From UBA1672 sp964587815 (lineage in GTDB: Bacteria; Pseudomonadota; Alphaproteobacteria; Micavibrionales; Micavibrionaceae): DNA of 64,000 nucleotides. Each line of letters starts with the position of its first letter. Position 1 is the first letter of the stretch. The notes under the pieces were generated by a model. The model searched no databases and had not been told where the DNA came from. It saw nothing but the letters and a program-made list of their open reading frames with translations. Positions 49,741 through 59,004 of the stretch are shown piece by piece. The position numbers and the translations under genes are program-made. Where the stretch lies: NCBI GenBank assembly GCA_964587815.1, contig CAZPMH010000002.1:1-64000 (forward strand), in the 5' to 3' direction.

Positions 49741-49952
49741 AAGGCATTCCGTTCATTAACGTGATAAAAATTTAACAGGTATTTTTGGTATAGCAGAGTG
49801 ACATATAGATTGCACGGGTGATTTAAGTTTTTACGGGGTTTTCAACAGGTTAAGTCACATGCAAAAAACTGCGAAGTTACCCCTCACAGTTCTTATCATT
49901 ATCTTAAAGATGTAAATTAATATTTAATGCGCGCGCATTTACGCACATTTAA

Positions 49953-50078
49953 TTAGCCCTGACGTGCCTTGAAGCGCGGGTTTCTTTTATTAATTACGTA
50001 TACGCGACCTTTTCTGCGGATTACACGGCAGTTTCTGTCACGTTTTTTCAATGTTTTCAGCGAATTAACAACTTTCAT
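49953..50078 (-). CDS. rpmJ: 50S ribosomal protein L36, C- type
   Basis: The 41-residue basic protein (MKVVNSLKTLKKRDRNCRVI... ending NPRFKARQG) matches the alternative L36 form lacking the zinc-binding cysteines, common in alphaproteobacteria. Its start has AGGAAGAAGAAA upstream. It is transcribed alone on the minus strand, 210 bp from mreB. Confidence 0.92.
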   Translation of the reverse strand: MKVVNSLKTLKKRDRNCRVIRRKGRVYVINKRNPRFKARQG

Positions 50079-50331
50079 TTTCTTCTTCCTGCCGTTTTTC
50101 TTGTCTCGCGCTTTGTGTGATTACCCTCATTTGAAGGTATATTTACAAATAAGTGCGCGTCAATGTCTTATTCATTAGCGTTGCGAACATACTGAACGGT
50201 TGGCCTTAGTGTCAAGGTATTTTTATGTTCATAACGCGTAGAAGATGCGTTTTTTGTATCTTGTTAACATCTTGGAATGAATTATCATGCATTATGCTTG
50301 TTGAAATAAGAATTTGCGGTATTGTTGATTT

Positions 50332-51546
50332 ATGACCAGTTCTGAGAAATCGATCAAACATTTTCAAAGAGACGATATGATCATGCGCCAAGGTGAGCAT
50401 GGTGAAGCGGCCTTTATTATCGAAAGCGGCACTGTTGAGATTCGCGTTGAAAAAGCCGATGGAAGTGAGATTGTTGTCGGTACGCGCGGCCCCGAATCGA
50501 TGATTGGGGAAATGTCTCTTATTGATAATGCTCCACGTACTGCGAGCGTTTATGCATTGGAAAACTGCACTTTACTGGAAATTACGAAAGACGAGTTGAC
50601 GCGTCGATTGTCCAATGCTGATCCTGTTCTGCGCACGGTGATGCAGGTTATTTTGACCCGTTATCGTGATACTTTGGCGCGTTCAGACTTACATATTAGC
50701 GGCTCTGATCAGGCGGAGAGCACAGAACATGGTTATATTTCCCAGACCGATGTTGTTGATAATATTCGCATGGCGAACGAATTTCGTGACGCTTTAAGCG
50801 ATAATGAGATCAGGCTTTATTACCAGCCGCTTATTAATCTTTATACTGGTGAGCTTTTCGGCTTTGAGGCCTTGATGCGCTGGTTCCATCCTGAGCGGGG
50901 CTTTGTTTCTCCCGGTGTTTTTATTCCGATCATTGAAGATAACGGGCAGATTTTGCAAGCAAGCCAGTGGGCCTTTAAGGAGGCCTGCAGCGCCTTGAAG
51001 CGTATTCAAACACATGCGAAAGAAAAAGATCCGCTTCATATGAGCGTTAATTTTTCCAGTGAAGATTTTTCTGCGCCCGATTTTGTTGATAATGTTTATA
51101 CAACCTTGAGCGAAACGGATGTGCAGGCGAAGACTATTCACCTTGAGATTACAGAACGGCTGTTGATGACACAGCCTGAAAAAGCAAGAGAGACGCTCGA
51201 TATGTGCCGTAAGGCAGGTATGGGGATTTCGATTGATGATTTCGGAACGGGCTATTCATCGCTGAATTATTTGCATTCTTATCCGATTAGCACGCTGAAG
51301 ATTGATCAGAGTTTTATTCGCGAAATGCACCAGAACCCGAGTTCATTAGAGCTTGTGCGCTCCATCATTTTCCTTGGTCAGAATATGAATATGACGATTA
51401 TTGCCGAGGGCGTTGAAACGCGTGAAGAAGCCGTTTTACTCAAAGAGATGGGCTGTGAATATTGTCAGGGCTTTTACTTTGCCAAGCCTATGTCTGAGGA
51501 TGATGTGATCGAGCTTGTCGCGCAATGGGAGCCAGCTGTTATTTAG
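50332..51546 (+). CDS. Cyclic nucleotide-binding EAL phosphodiesterase
   Basis: The 404-residue protein has an N-terminal cNMP-binding domain (about residues 8-120: FQRDDMIMRQGEHGEAAFIIESG, ESMIGEMSLIDNAPRTASVYA) and an EAL domain (about 145-398). Catalytic EAL residues are visible: FEALMRW, HMSVNFS, IHLEITER, IDDFGTGYSSLNYL, LKIDQSFI, IIAEGVET and QGFYFAKPM. It would hydrolyse c-di-GMP under control of cAMP or cGMP. No GGDEF domain. It converges with the cyclase gene with an 8-bp overlap. Confidence 0.9.
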   Translation: MTSSEKSIKHFQRDDMIMRQGEHGEAAFIIESGTVEIRVEKADGSEIVVGTRGPESMIGEMSLIDNAPRTASVYALENCTLLEITKDELTRRLSNADPVLRTVMQVILTRYRDTLARSDLHISGSDQAESTEHGYISQTDVVDNIRMANEFRDALSDNEIRLYYQPLINLYTGELFGFEALMRWFHPERGFVSPGVFIPIIEDNGQILQASQWAFKEACSALKRIQTHAKEKDPLHMSVNFSSEDFSAPDFVDNVYTTLSETDVQAKTIHLEITERLLMTQPEKARETLDMCRKAGMGISIDDFGTGYSSLNYLHSYPISTLKIDQSFIREMHQNPSSLELVRSIIFLGQNMNMTIIAEGVETREEAVLLKEMGCEYCQGFYFAKPMSEDDVIELVAQWEPAVI

Positions 51547-53836
51547 AGGTGGCGACATACGTGCCATCCCAATCCACCGGTAGTTCTTTATTTTTCAAAG
51601 TGTTGATCCGTTTTCTGTACATAGCGTAGAGCTCGTGGTACTCGGTTGGAGCTGCTTTCTTGGCAATTTTCAGTTTTTCTGATGCGTCTTCAAACTGTGC
51701 TGATCGGTAGGACGCGATGAAGTTTTTGTGCTGCTCTCTCCAATTTTGGAAGTCTTGGCTTTCCAGCATTTGACTATCGCCACAGAGGGCATAGATTCTG
51801 ACGCTTTCTTCTTTGCCTATCACTTGAATTTTATCGACTTCGATTAAGGCCAGGCCATCGGCTTTTTCATATGTGCTTTGGCCGACAAGAATCGGCACGC
51901 CGTAATGTTTTGTTTGCCCTTCTAATCGGGATGCCATATTCACCGCATCGCCCAGCGCTGAGTAGGCAAAGCGCTGGCGAGAGCCCATGTTCCCGACCGC
52001 ACATTCGCCCGTGTTTATGCCTATTCCCGCTTTTAACAGCACGGGCGTTTGCTCGTTTTTCTCTGCCTCTTGTTTTATGCGCTCATTGATCGGTTCAAGC
52101 GCGTTTTGCATTTTGAGAGCTGCCAAGCACGCCTCGCGTTCGTGGTTTTTAACATCCAACGGCGCGTTCCAGAATGTCATCATTGCATCACCAATATATT
52201 TATCGACTGTGCCGTTATGCTCCATTACGATGTCGGTCATGTTGGTCAGGAAGTCATTCATGAGGTTGATTAGCTCTTCCGCGCTGAGGCCTTCGGAAAT
52301 TGCTGTGAACTTTCTGATGTCTGTGAACATCACGGTTAAATCCCTGATTTCTCCGCCGAGTTTTAGTTTATCGGGGTTGCGTTCTAAATCTTTAATCACG
52401 GCATTTGCAACGTACATACCGAATGCATTGCGAATTTGCTTGCGTTTTAATTCTGCGCTGACATAGGACAGAATTGTTGATGCAATGAAAATTGTTAGCA
52501 CTGCGAGCGAGGGATAGACAGGGTCTATTAACAAGCCGTGATCAACGTAAGCGATATAAGCTGCGCCGAATGCGGTTGCCATTAGAATCGCGCAGAAGGT
52601 GATGGATACGATAATACCGATGAAGGGAGAGACGATGATAAAAAGGAGTCCTGCGCAAAAAATAAAGAGTGCTTCTACACCTTTTGTCACATCAGGGCGC
52701 AGCAAGTAATCATTATCCAAAATTTGTTCAATCACGTTTGCGTGCACTTCAACGCCGGGGCGATACGGGCTGAGCGCTGTGCTTCGTAAATCTTTTAAGC
52801 CTTCCGCACTCGCGCCGATCAGAATGATTTTATCTTTGACTGTGGCTTTTGTTTCCTGATCATACGCAGGATTTAGGAGCATGTGGGCGGGCAAATAATC
52901 TGACTTTGGACATATTTGTGGGTTCGATGTTACTTCGGCTTGTGTACAGAAATGGCGGTAATGAACATATAATATGCCATCATTTTCGATTGGAATGTTT
53001 TTATTGCCGATAATTAAGCGATAGCCCGTATCGACGTCTTTACGCTCATCAAGCGGAACTTCGCCTATTTTTATAGTGCCTTTTCGCCCTAATAATGCAA
53101 CGCGTAAAGCTTCGAGGCTTAAGGAGGGGTAGAGAATTTCGCCATCTGTAAAAATAAGAGCCGTTCGCCTTAAAATACCGTCTTTATCAGGTTTGGCCAT
53201 AAAGCTGCCGTTGCCAGCTGCGGCCTTTGAAAATATCGGCAGATTTACAGCCGCGGCATTAAACGGAGCGGCATTAGACTTGAACAGGTCTTTAATGGCT
53301 GCTTTTGCGAGAATACGCTTTTTATCGACCGGTATGGTTTTTGTGCGATCTGCTCGGCCGTATGTAAAAGCCGTAACGAAGATTTTAGATTGCTTGATCG
53401 TGCGTGCGAAGATTTCATCGTAATTTTTTAATACGCCTTGTTCGTGATAGATGGCGGGGAGCTTTTGAATATCCTCTTCTGGTAATTCGGCAAAAAACTT
53501 ATGCGGTGATGATCTGTCTTCTTCGGCAAAAACACCATCAAACGCAATCACTTTTGCTCCCTTTTCCGCCAAGCTCTGCGTTAAGTCTGCCATAATATTG
53601 CGCGGCCACGGCCATTGCCCCAGTACTTCCAGAGATTTCTCATCGATATCGACGATTAACACTTTGTTTGTGGCGGGGCGGGTGTGAAGTGCGTTAAATT
53701 GGTCAAACACGCTATGTTGTAATTTCACACGCAAAGGATGTGCGGAATCGCTGATCAGAATTGCTGCGGCTAAGAGAGAGAGTAAAAGGGTATAATGAAT
53801 AACTGTCCAGCGTGTTGGCCTTAACGTTTTTCGCAC
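51539..53836 (-). CDS. CHASE2-domain adenylate/guanylate cyclase
   Basis: The 765-residue protein has an N-terminal TM helix, a periplasmic CHASE2 sensor (about 35-380, with DIDEKSLEVLGQWPWPRN and SPYRPGVEVHANVIEQIL), three TM helices (about 385-460) and a class III cyclase domain (about 490-670). Cyclase motifs: LTVMFTDIRKFTAISEGL with the metal-binding Asp, TVDKYIGDAMMTFWNAP and the transition-state region YSALGDAVNMASRLEG. It forms cAMP or cGMP in response to an extracytoplasmic signal. It faces the cNMP-binding EAL gene. Confidence 0.92.
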   Translation of the reverse strand: MRKTLRPTRWTVIHYTLLLSLLAAAILISDSAHPLRVKLQHSVFDQFNALHTRPATNKVLIVDIDEKSLEVLGQWPWPRNIMADLTQSLAEKGAKVIAFDGVFAEEDRSSPHKFFAELPEEDIQKLPAIYHEQGVLKNYDEIFARTIKQSKIFVTAFTYGRADRTKTIPVDKKRILAKAAIKDLFKSNAAPFNAAAVNLPIFSKAAAGNGSFMAKPDKDGILRRTALIFTDGEILYPSLSLEALRVALLGRKGTIKIGEVPLDERKDVDTGYRLIIGNKNIPIENDGILYVHYRHFCTQAEVTSNPQICPKSDYLPAHMLLNPAYDQETKATVKDKIILIGASAEGLKDLRSTALSPYRPGVEVHANVIEQILDNDYLLRPDVTKGVEALFIFCAGLLFIIVSPFIGIIVSITFCAILMATAFGAAYIAYVDHGLLIDPVYPSLAVLTIFIASTILSYVSAELKRKQIRNAFGMYVANAVIKDLERNPDKLKLGGEIRDLTVMFTDIRKFTAISEGLSAEELINLMNDFLTNMTDIVMEHNGTVDKYIGDAMMTFWNAPLDVKNHEREACLAALKMQNALEPINERIKQEAEKNEQTPVLLKAGIGINTGECAVGNMGSRQRFAYSALGDAVNMASRLEGQTKHYGVPILVGQSTYEKADGLALIEVDKIQVIGKEESVRIYALCGDSQMLESQDFQNWREQHKNFIASYRSAQFEDASEKLKIAKKAAPTEYHELYAMYRKRINTLKNKELPVDWDGTYVATSK

Positions 53837-53861
53837 AGTCTTCCCCCTTCCCTTAAGGTTT

Positions 53862-55175
53862 TCAGCGTTCTGTTAACGCGCGGTCCAACCCACGATACAA
53901 GGGTTTCATTAAATAATTCCAAATGGTGCGCTTTCCGGTGATGATTTCTATATCGGCGACCATGCCTGTGCTAATCGGTAGAGGGGCTTCGGCTGTTCCC
54001 ATATGCGTTTTTTCAGTTACGACTTCGACTTCGAACATCGGGTTTCCGTTGTCGTCTGTGATGCTGTTGGCGGCAACTCGACTCAATGTTCCGTTCAGGC
54101 TGCCGTATTTTTGCGGATCGTAGGCGGTGATTTTGACTTTAACGGGCTGGCCTTTCGCAAGGAAAGCAATGTCATTCGGTTTGATCGTTGCGACTATTTT
54201 TAAAATGTCATCTGCGGGCACGATCTCCATCACTTTTTGCGCAGGCTCGACCACGCCGCCGATGGTTTGAACCGATATCTGGTTGACGATGCCGTCGACC
54301 GGTGCGCGGAGTTCAGCCCGGTCTACGCGGTCGCTGATTGATTTTAGACTTTCTTTTAATCCTGCGATTTCGGTCTCAACGAGGTTTAGTTCTTCTAAGG
54401 CTTGAGATTTAAAGGTATCGAATTGTGTTTCGCGCTGTTTTTTAACGCTCTCAAGCTCTGCCTGCAGCCCTATTTTCCTTTGTTGGCGCGCGCTGATTTG
54501 GCCGCTCATGTCGGAGAGTTCGCGTTCGAGGCGGATTTGTTCCAGCTTTGGCGCGGCGCGTTGGGCGACCATTTCACGCGTTATCTTTAGTTCTTTATTT
54601 AAAGAATTTTTATTGTTTGTTAGACGTTTGATCTCGGCCTCGACTTCTTTTAAATCCGCTTCGGCTTTTGCGATTTTTTCATCTTGGATGGCGTATGCTG
54701 CTTGCAGTTCCTTTTGCCGCGTTTCGTAAAGCCGCTGTTCGTTTTTGACAATTTCAGGGATTGTCTTCTTAATGTTTTGCGGGATTTCGAATTCGCTTCC
54801 ATTCGCTTCGGCAGTGAGACGCGCCTTTTTGGCTTCAAGCGAGAAGGATTTTGATTGTGTTCCGCGCGCTTGGGATGAGAAAATCACATCGCTAATGCGC
54901 ATCAGGACTTGCCCTTTTTTAACTGCCTCCCCTTTTTGGACGAGTAATTCTTCGACGACACCGCCTTCAAGGCTTTGGACGATTTGGATGTCTTGGGTTG
55001 GTATGACTTTGCCCTGCCCGCGGGTGAGTTCTTCGACTTCGGTTATTGATGCCCAGAGAACAAAGCACGCGATGAATGCGATGATGGTGAACATCAAAAT
55101 GCTAGCTAATTTGGCAGGCTGCATGTGTTTTGCGGCATCAATTTCGCGCATGAAATCTGTTTCGTGAATGCTCAT
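53862..55175 (-). CDS. Type I secretion membrane fusion protein, HlyD family
   Basis: The 437-residue protein has one N-terminal TM helix (SILMFTIIAFIACFVLWA), a lipoyl-like beta-barrel (VEELTRGQGKVIPTQDIQIVQSLEGGVVEEL), a long coiled coil (about 130-290) and the conserved RAPVDGIVNQISVQTIGGVV. It bridges the ABC transporter and the outer-membrane channel. It overlaps the ABC gene by 4 bp. Confidence 0.93.
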   Translation of the reverse strand: MSIHETDFMREIDAAKHMQPAKLASILMFTIIAFIACFVLWASITEVEELTRGQGKVIPTQDIQIVQSLEGGVVEELLVQKGEAVKKGQVLMRISDVIFSSQARGTQSKSFSLEAKKARLTAEANGSEFEIPQNIKKTIPEIVKNEQRLYETRQKELQAAYAIQDEKIAKAEADLKEVEAEIKRLTNNKNSLNKELKITREMVAQRAAPKLEQIRLERELSDMSGQISARQQRKIGLQAELESVKKQRETQFDTFKSQALEELNLVETEIAGLKESLKSISDRVDRAELRAPVDGIVNQISVQTIGGVVEPAQKVMEIVPADDILKIVATIKPNDIAFLAKGQPVKVKITAYDPQKYGSLNGTLSRVAANSITDDNGNPMFEVEVVTEKTHMGTAEAPLPISTGMVADIEIITGKRTIWNYLMKPLYRGLDRALTER

Positions 55176-57298
55176 ACGCGCCCCTCCTTCGCCTTATCAT
55201 CGAGTTTTGGCGGGGTTATATTTCCTGACTTTAAGGCATCGATGACCTGATCACGCGGCGCATCCATTATAATGCGGCCTTCATGCATCAGGATCAGGCG
55301 GTCAACCAAGTTCAGCATGGAATTTTTGTGCGTCACAACGATGAGGGTTTTATCGACCATTTCCTCAGACACGTATTTGCAAAAGGCCGCTTCGGCTTGC
55401 GTGTCCATGGCATTGGTCGGTTCATCACAAATTAAGATGTTCGGCTTTCCTAACATCGCACGCGCGACGGCTATGGCTTGACGTTGACCGCCTGAGAGGA
55501 ATGCACCAAGCTCGCCCACAGGCGCGTCATAGCCCATAGGGTGGCGTGATATGAAATCATCCACACCTGCTTTTTTGGCGGCGGTCAAAATATCATCATC
55601 TGTCGCATCGGGTTTAGAGATGCAGATGTTCTCGCGCACGGTTCCCTGAAACAGTTTGACGTCTTGCGCGATGTAGGCGGTGTTTGTGCGTAAATCCGCG
55701 GGGTCGATTTGGCGAATATCGGTATTGTCGAATAAAATTGTACCTTCATCGGGTTCGTATAATTTCAGGCAGAGTTTTAAAATTGTGCTTTTGCCTGAGC
55801 CTATTCTGCCGATAATGCCAACTTTTTCCCCCTGTTTGATCTTGAATGAGACATCACGCAAAACGGGAACGTCCGTATTCGGATAAGCGAAAGATGCGGC
55901 GTCGAACTTTATGTTTCCTTTTAGTGTGTCGCGATTTAGGAAGTTTTGTGATGCCGGCCTTTCCGTATCGGTCGCCATGATTTTGTTCAGGGTTTCCAGC
56001 GCGGAAGATGCCTGATGGTATTTTGTAATCAGGTTCGCGACCTGCCCGATTGGTGCGATAGCGCGAGAGCCGAGTATCACACAAGCGATGAGTGCGCCGA
56101 CGGATAAATCATTGCTTTGGATTAAGTACATCCCGATTAAAACAATCATGATGGATGCGGTTTGTTGGATGAAGGTGGCCACGTTCACGCCGAAAGCGGA
56201 GAGAAATCTTGATTTTTGCCCGTATTCTGCATCTTCGGCAACGCTTTGGCTGTATTTTGTGCGGAAAGCGCCGTCTGCACCTGTGGTTTTAATTGTTTCT
56301 AATCCTGCGATTGTCTCTACCAAGATGCCGTGTCGGGTTTGTGCCGATTTTTTAGATTTCAGTACCAGATTTTTCAATTTTGCCTGAACGATTAGCCCGA
56401 CGGTGCATACGATAATGACCAACACGAGCAGTAATAACGCGATGGGACCACCGAGCTGGTAGACGATGAACAAAAACAGCAATGTAAAAGGCAGATCGAC
56501 AAGCGTTGTTATGGTTGCGGATGTAAAGAATTCGCGCACCGCGTCAAAATCTTTCAGCATGCTCGCTAGTCCGCCGCTAGATTGTGGTTTCCCAGCAATT
56601 TTCATATCGAGCAGTTGATCATAAATTCTGCGCGCGGCGAGCACATCGATTTTGCGGCCTGAGAAGTCGATAAAGTATCCGCGTATTGTGCGGAAGATAA
56701 AATCAAAGGCGAACGCGATGAGCGCGCCGATGCCCAACGCCCATCCTGTTTCAATGGCGTTGTTCGGAATAACCCGATCATACACGTTCATAATGAAAAG
56801 CGGGCTGACCAATGCGAAGAGATTAATGAAAACCGAGGCGATCAAAGCAAGGATATAGGTTGATTTGTTCTGCCTTATTAGGGACCAGAACCACGCGCCG
56901 TTGATGTTGTCGCTTTCGCTTGTGCCTTTATCTGCTTCACTCACCTTTGGTTGCGGCTTCAAGTAAATGGCGTGGCCTGTTGCCTTTTCGTGCAGGGCTT
57001 CGCGCTCAACGGTTTCAACTGCCATGGTTTCAGGATTAAAGACTTGCGCGTGCTTTTTTTGGGTCGACAGCAGAATACGTACAGCGTTGTTTTTTAAAAA
57101 CACAATGCAAGGCAGGACGGCGTTCGGGATTTCGGCAATGTTTTTTTCAACCAGTACTGCTTTTATATTTTGGCGTTCGGCAGCTTCGCAGAATAGCTGC
57201 GGTGACATGGCTTGATCGTAATAGGCCAAGCCAGCGACCAACGCGCTTGGTGATTTTGCGCGTCCGAATTCGGAGCACATATAAGACAAGCAGAGCAA
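55172..57298 (-). CDS. Type I secretion ABC transporter with C39-like domain
   Basis: The 708-residue protein has an N-terminal C39-like domain (about 1-130) without the catalytic Cys, six TM helices (about 140-430) and an ATPase. Walker A is GIIGRIGSGKSTIL, signature LSGGQRQAIAVARAML, Walker B ILICDEPTNAMD. It exports an RTX-type or similar substrate directly to the medium. TTG 57298 is the first conventional start, but the frame is open upstream to an ATT at 57374-57376 preceded by GAGG, and the first conserved residues (DDLLLCL) lie before 57298, so the true start may be there. Confidence 0.88.
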   Translation of the reverse strand: MLCLSYMCSEFGRAKSPSALVAGLAYYDQAMSPQLFCEAAERQNIKAVLVEKNIAEIPNAVLPCIVFLKNNAVRILLSTQKKHAQVFNPETMAVETVEREALHEKATGHAIYLKPQPKVSEADKGTSESDNINGAWFWSLIRQNKSTYILALIASVFINLFALVSPLFIMNVYDRVIPNNAIETGWALGIGALIAFAFDFIFRTIRGYFIDFSGRKIDVLAARRIYDQLLDMKIAGKPQSSGGLASMLKDFDAVREFFTSATITTLVDLPFTLLFLFIVYQLGGPIALLLLVLVIIVCTVGLIVQAKLKNLVLKSKKSAQTRHGILVETIAGLETIKTTGADGAFRTKYSQSVAEDAEYGQKSRFLSAFGVNVATFIQQTASIMIVLIGMYLIQSNDLSVGALIACVILGSRAIAPIGQVANLITKYHQASSALETLNKIMATDTERPASQNFLNRDTLKGNIKFDAASFAYPNTDVPVLRDVSFKIKQGEKVGIIGRIGSGKSTILKLCLKLYEPDEGTILFDNTDIRQIDPADLRTNTAYIAQDVKLFQGTVRENICISKPDATDDDILTAAKKAGVDDFISRHPMGYDAPVGELGAFLSGGQRQAIAVARAMLGKPNILICDEPTNAMDTQAEAAFCKYVSEEMVDKTLIVVTHKNSMLNLVDRLILMHEGRIIMDAPRDQVIDALKSGNITPPKLDDKAKEGRV

Positions 57299-57399
57299 GA
57301 GGTCATCTTGTGATGCCTCTTTCGGTTCAGGGGGTGGCCCCTCTTCTTCATCGATGAGTTCTTCCTCGATACGAATGGCTGCCTCTTTTTAAAAGCGAT

Positions 57400-58770
57400 T
57401 TATTGAACGTCAGATGTTTTAGCGACGTTTTCTGTCTTGGTTGTTTCGGCACGCAGTATCACGGGCTTAAGCGCCCCTGTCATGGCGAGAATGTTATATT
57501 CAGCGCTCATCACAAAAAAATCATTATCATTATATTCAAGCATGGCATTAAAGAGCTGGCTTTGGGCGCGCATCAGCGTTAGCAGCGATATTCTGGCGCC
57601 TTCAAATTGCAATTCATACGATTTGAGCAAATCCTTGTTTAGCGTGACGCGGTCTGCGGCGATATCGCGTTTTTTCTTAAACGTGTTGTACGTGGCATAC
57701 GCTTGGTATATATCGCGCTCAATCTGTTTTTCTGTTTGCTCAGCGCGGGCTTGCGCGACGGCTTGCTCTTGTCTTTTTTGATCTATGGCTGCGTTTCCGC
57801 GCTTGCCGGTTGAGAAATTCCAATTTAATTTCAAAAGCGCGCGCGCGTCGGTGACCTTGCCGCCGATTACATCGCGTTTTGTACTTTGCAGGTATGAGAG
57901 CTCGCCTGTTAAATCGGGATAAACCGTTGCCTTTTCCGCGTCCACTTCACTGGCTGTTGCTGCGGCCTGGGTATGTGCCGACATAAGGAGAGGATGCTGC
58001 GCCTTGGCTTGTGTTATCGCGCCTTCGATATCAGCTATGATTTGGCTTTTTGCGGATAGCGGCTTTTCCAAATTTTCATTCGGATTTTGCCCTGTTAATT
58101 CGCGATAAGATGCTTCCGCGGCCAGTAGTTGCCCTTCGTAATCTGCGCGTGTGGATTTTACAAGCATCTGAACATCTGTTGCTTGCTGCAACTCCGCTTC
58201 ATCTGCACCACCGCTTTCTATCATATCCGCGATACGCTTCTTGTAGCCCTCAACGCTTTTATTTTGATGATGCAAAATGTCTAGCGCGGTTCTTATGCGA
58301 ATAATATCTATGTATGTTTGTGCAACGCCAAGAATTAAGCTTTGTTCTACGTCCAGAAAGTTATACGACAGCGACTGTTTTCTGAGCTGCGCTGCATCAA
58401 TTCGGTTTCTTGCTTCATTTCCGTCAAACAAGGTTTGATACAAACCGACGCTTCCTAACCCAAAATTCGAATATGCATCGCCGCGCGTTACGCTCAACCC
58501 TCGGCTTGTGGCGTTATCCTGAAAAATACGGCCGCCTTCAGCGCGTACTTTGATATCCGGCAGCAAGTAGGATTGCTCAATCTTTTGACCGAATTCCGCG
58601 GCCTGCTCTTCTGCTCTTGCACTTTTTAACGAGGGGTGCACGCTCAATGCATGTTCAACGGCTTGTTTTAAATCAGACGCGCAGACCTGGGCCGCCCCCA
58701 AAGAAACAAAAGCGACCAGCGCGATAGTTATCGCGCATTTAAAATTTTTAGACTTTACCTTGCCGTTCAT
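57400..58770 (-). CDS. TolC-family outer membrane channel for type I secretion
   Basis: The 456-residue protein has a signal peptide (ITIALVAFVSLGAAQVCA), followed by two repeated halves typical of the TolC fold: VEHALSVHPSLKSARAEEQAAEF in the first and AITQAKAQHPLLMSAHTQAAATASEVDAEKATVYPDL in the second. Long helices make the periplasmic tunnel. It is the first gene of the leftward T1SS operon, with the ABC gene starting about 25-100 bp downstream. Confidence 0.92.
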   Translation of the reverse strand: MNGKVKSKNFKCAITIALVAFVSLGAAQVCASDLKQAVEHALSVHPSLKSARAEEQAAEFGQKIEQSYLLPDIKVRAEGGRIFQDNATSRGLSVTRGDAYSNFGLGSVGLYQTLFDGNEARNRIDAAQLRKQSLSYNFLDVEQSLILGVAQTYIDIIRIRTALDILHHQNKSVEGYKKRIADMIESGGADEAELQQATDVQMLVKSTRADYEGQLLAAEASYRELTGQNPNENLEKPLSAKSQIIADIEGAITQAKAQHPLLMSAHTQAAATASEVDAEKATVYPDLTGELSYLQSTKRDVIGGKVTDARALLKLNWNFSTGKRGNAAIDQKRQEQAVAQARAEQTEKQIERDIYQAYATYNTFKKKRDIAADRVTLNKDLLKSYELQFEGARISLLTLMRAQSQLFNAMLEYNDNDFFVMSAEYNILAMTGALKPVILRAETTKTENVAKTSDVQ

Positions 58771-59004
58771 GAACTCAAGTATCAGCTGTTAAAAACATGT
58801 GCAGAACGCACATAAATAGAGACTTAATACTATTTCTTAACGCGCTAATATTCAATCATTTTTATTGATTAAATTGTGCTTATACAAAAATATATAAAAT
58901 CGTTACTTTTGTGGGTTCTTTAATCCTTGTGACCTTTTCTTTTGATGTTAAATCAGGCATTCTAATGCAGTGTTAATTTTCAAAATTCGAAGGATTATTT
59001 TGCC

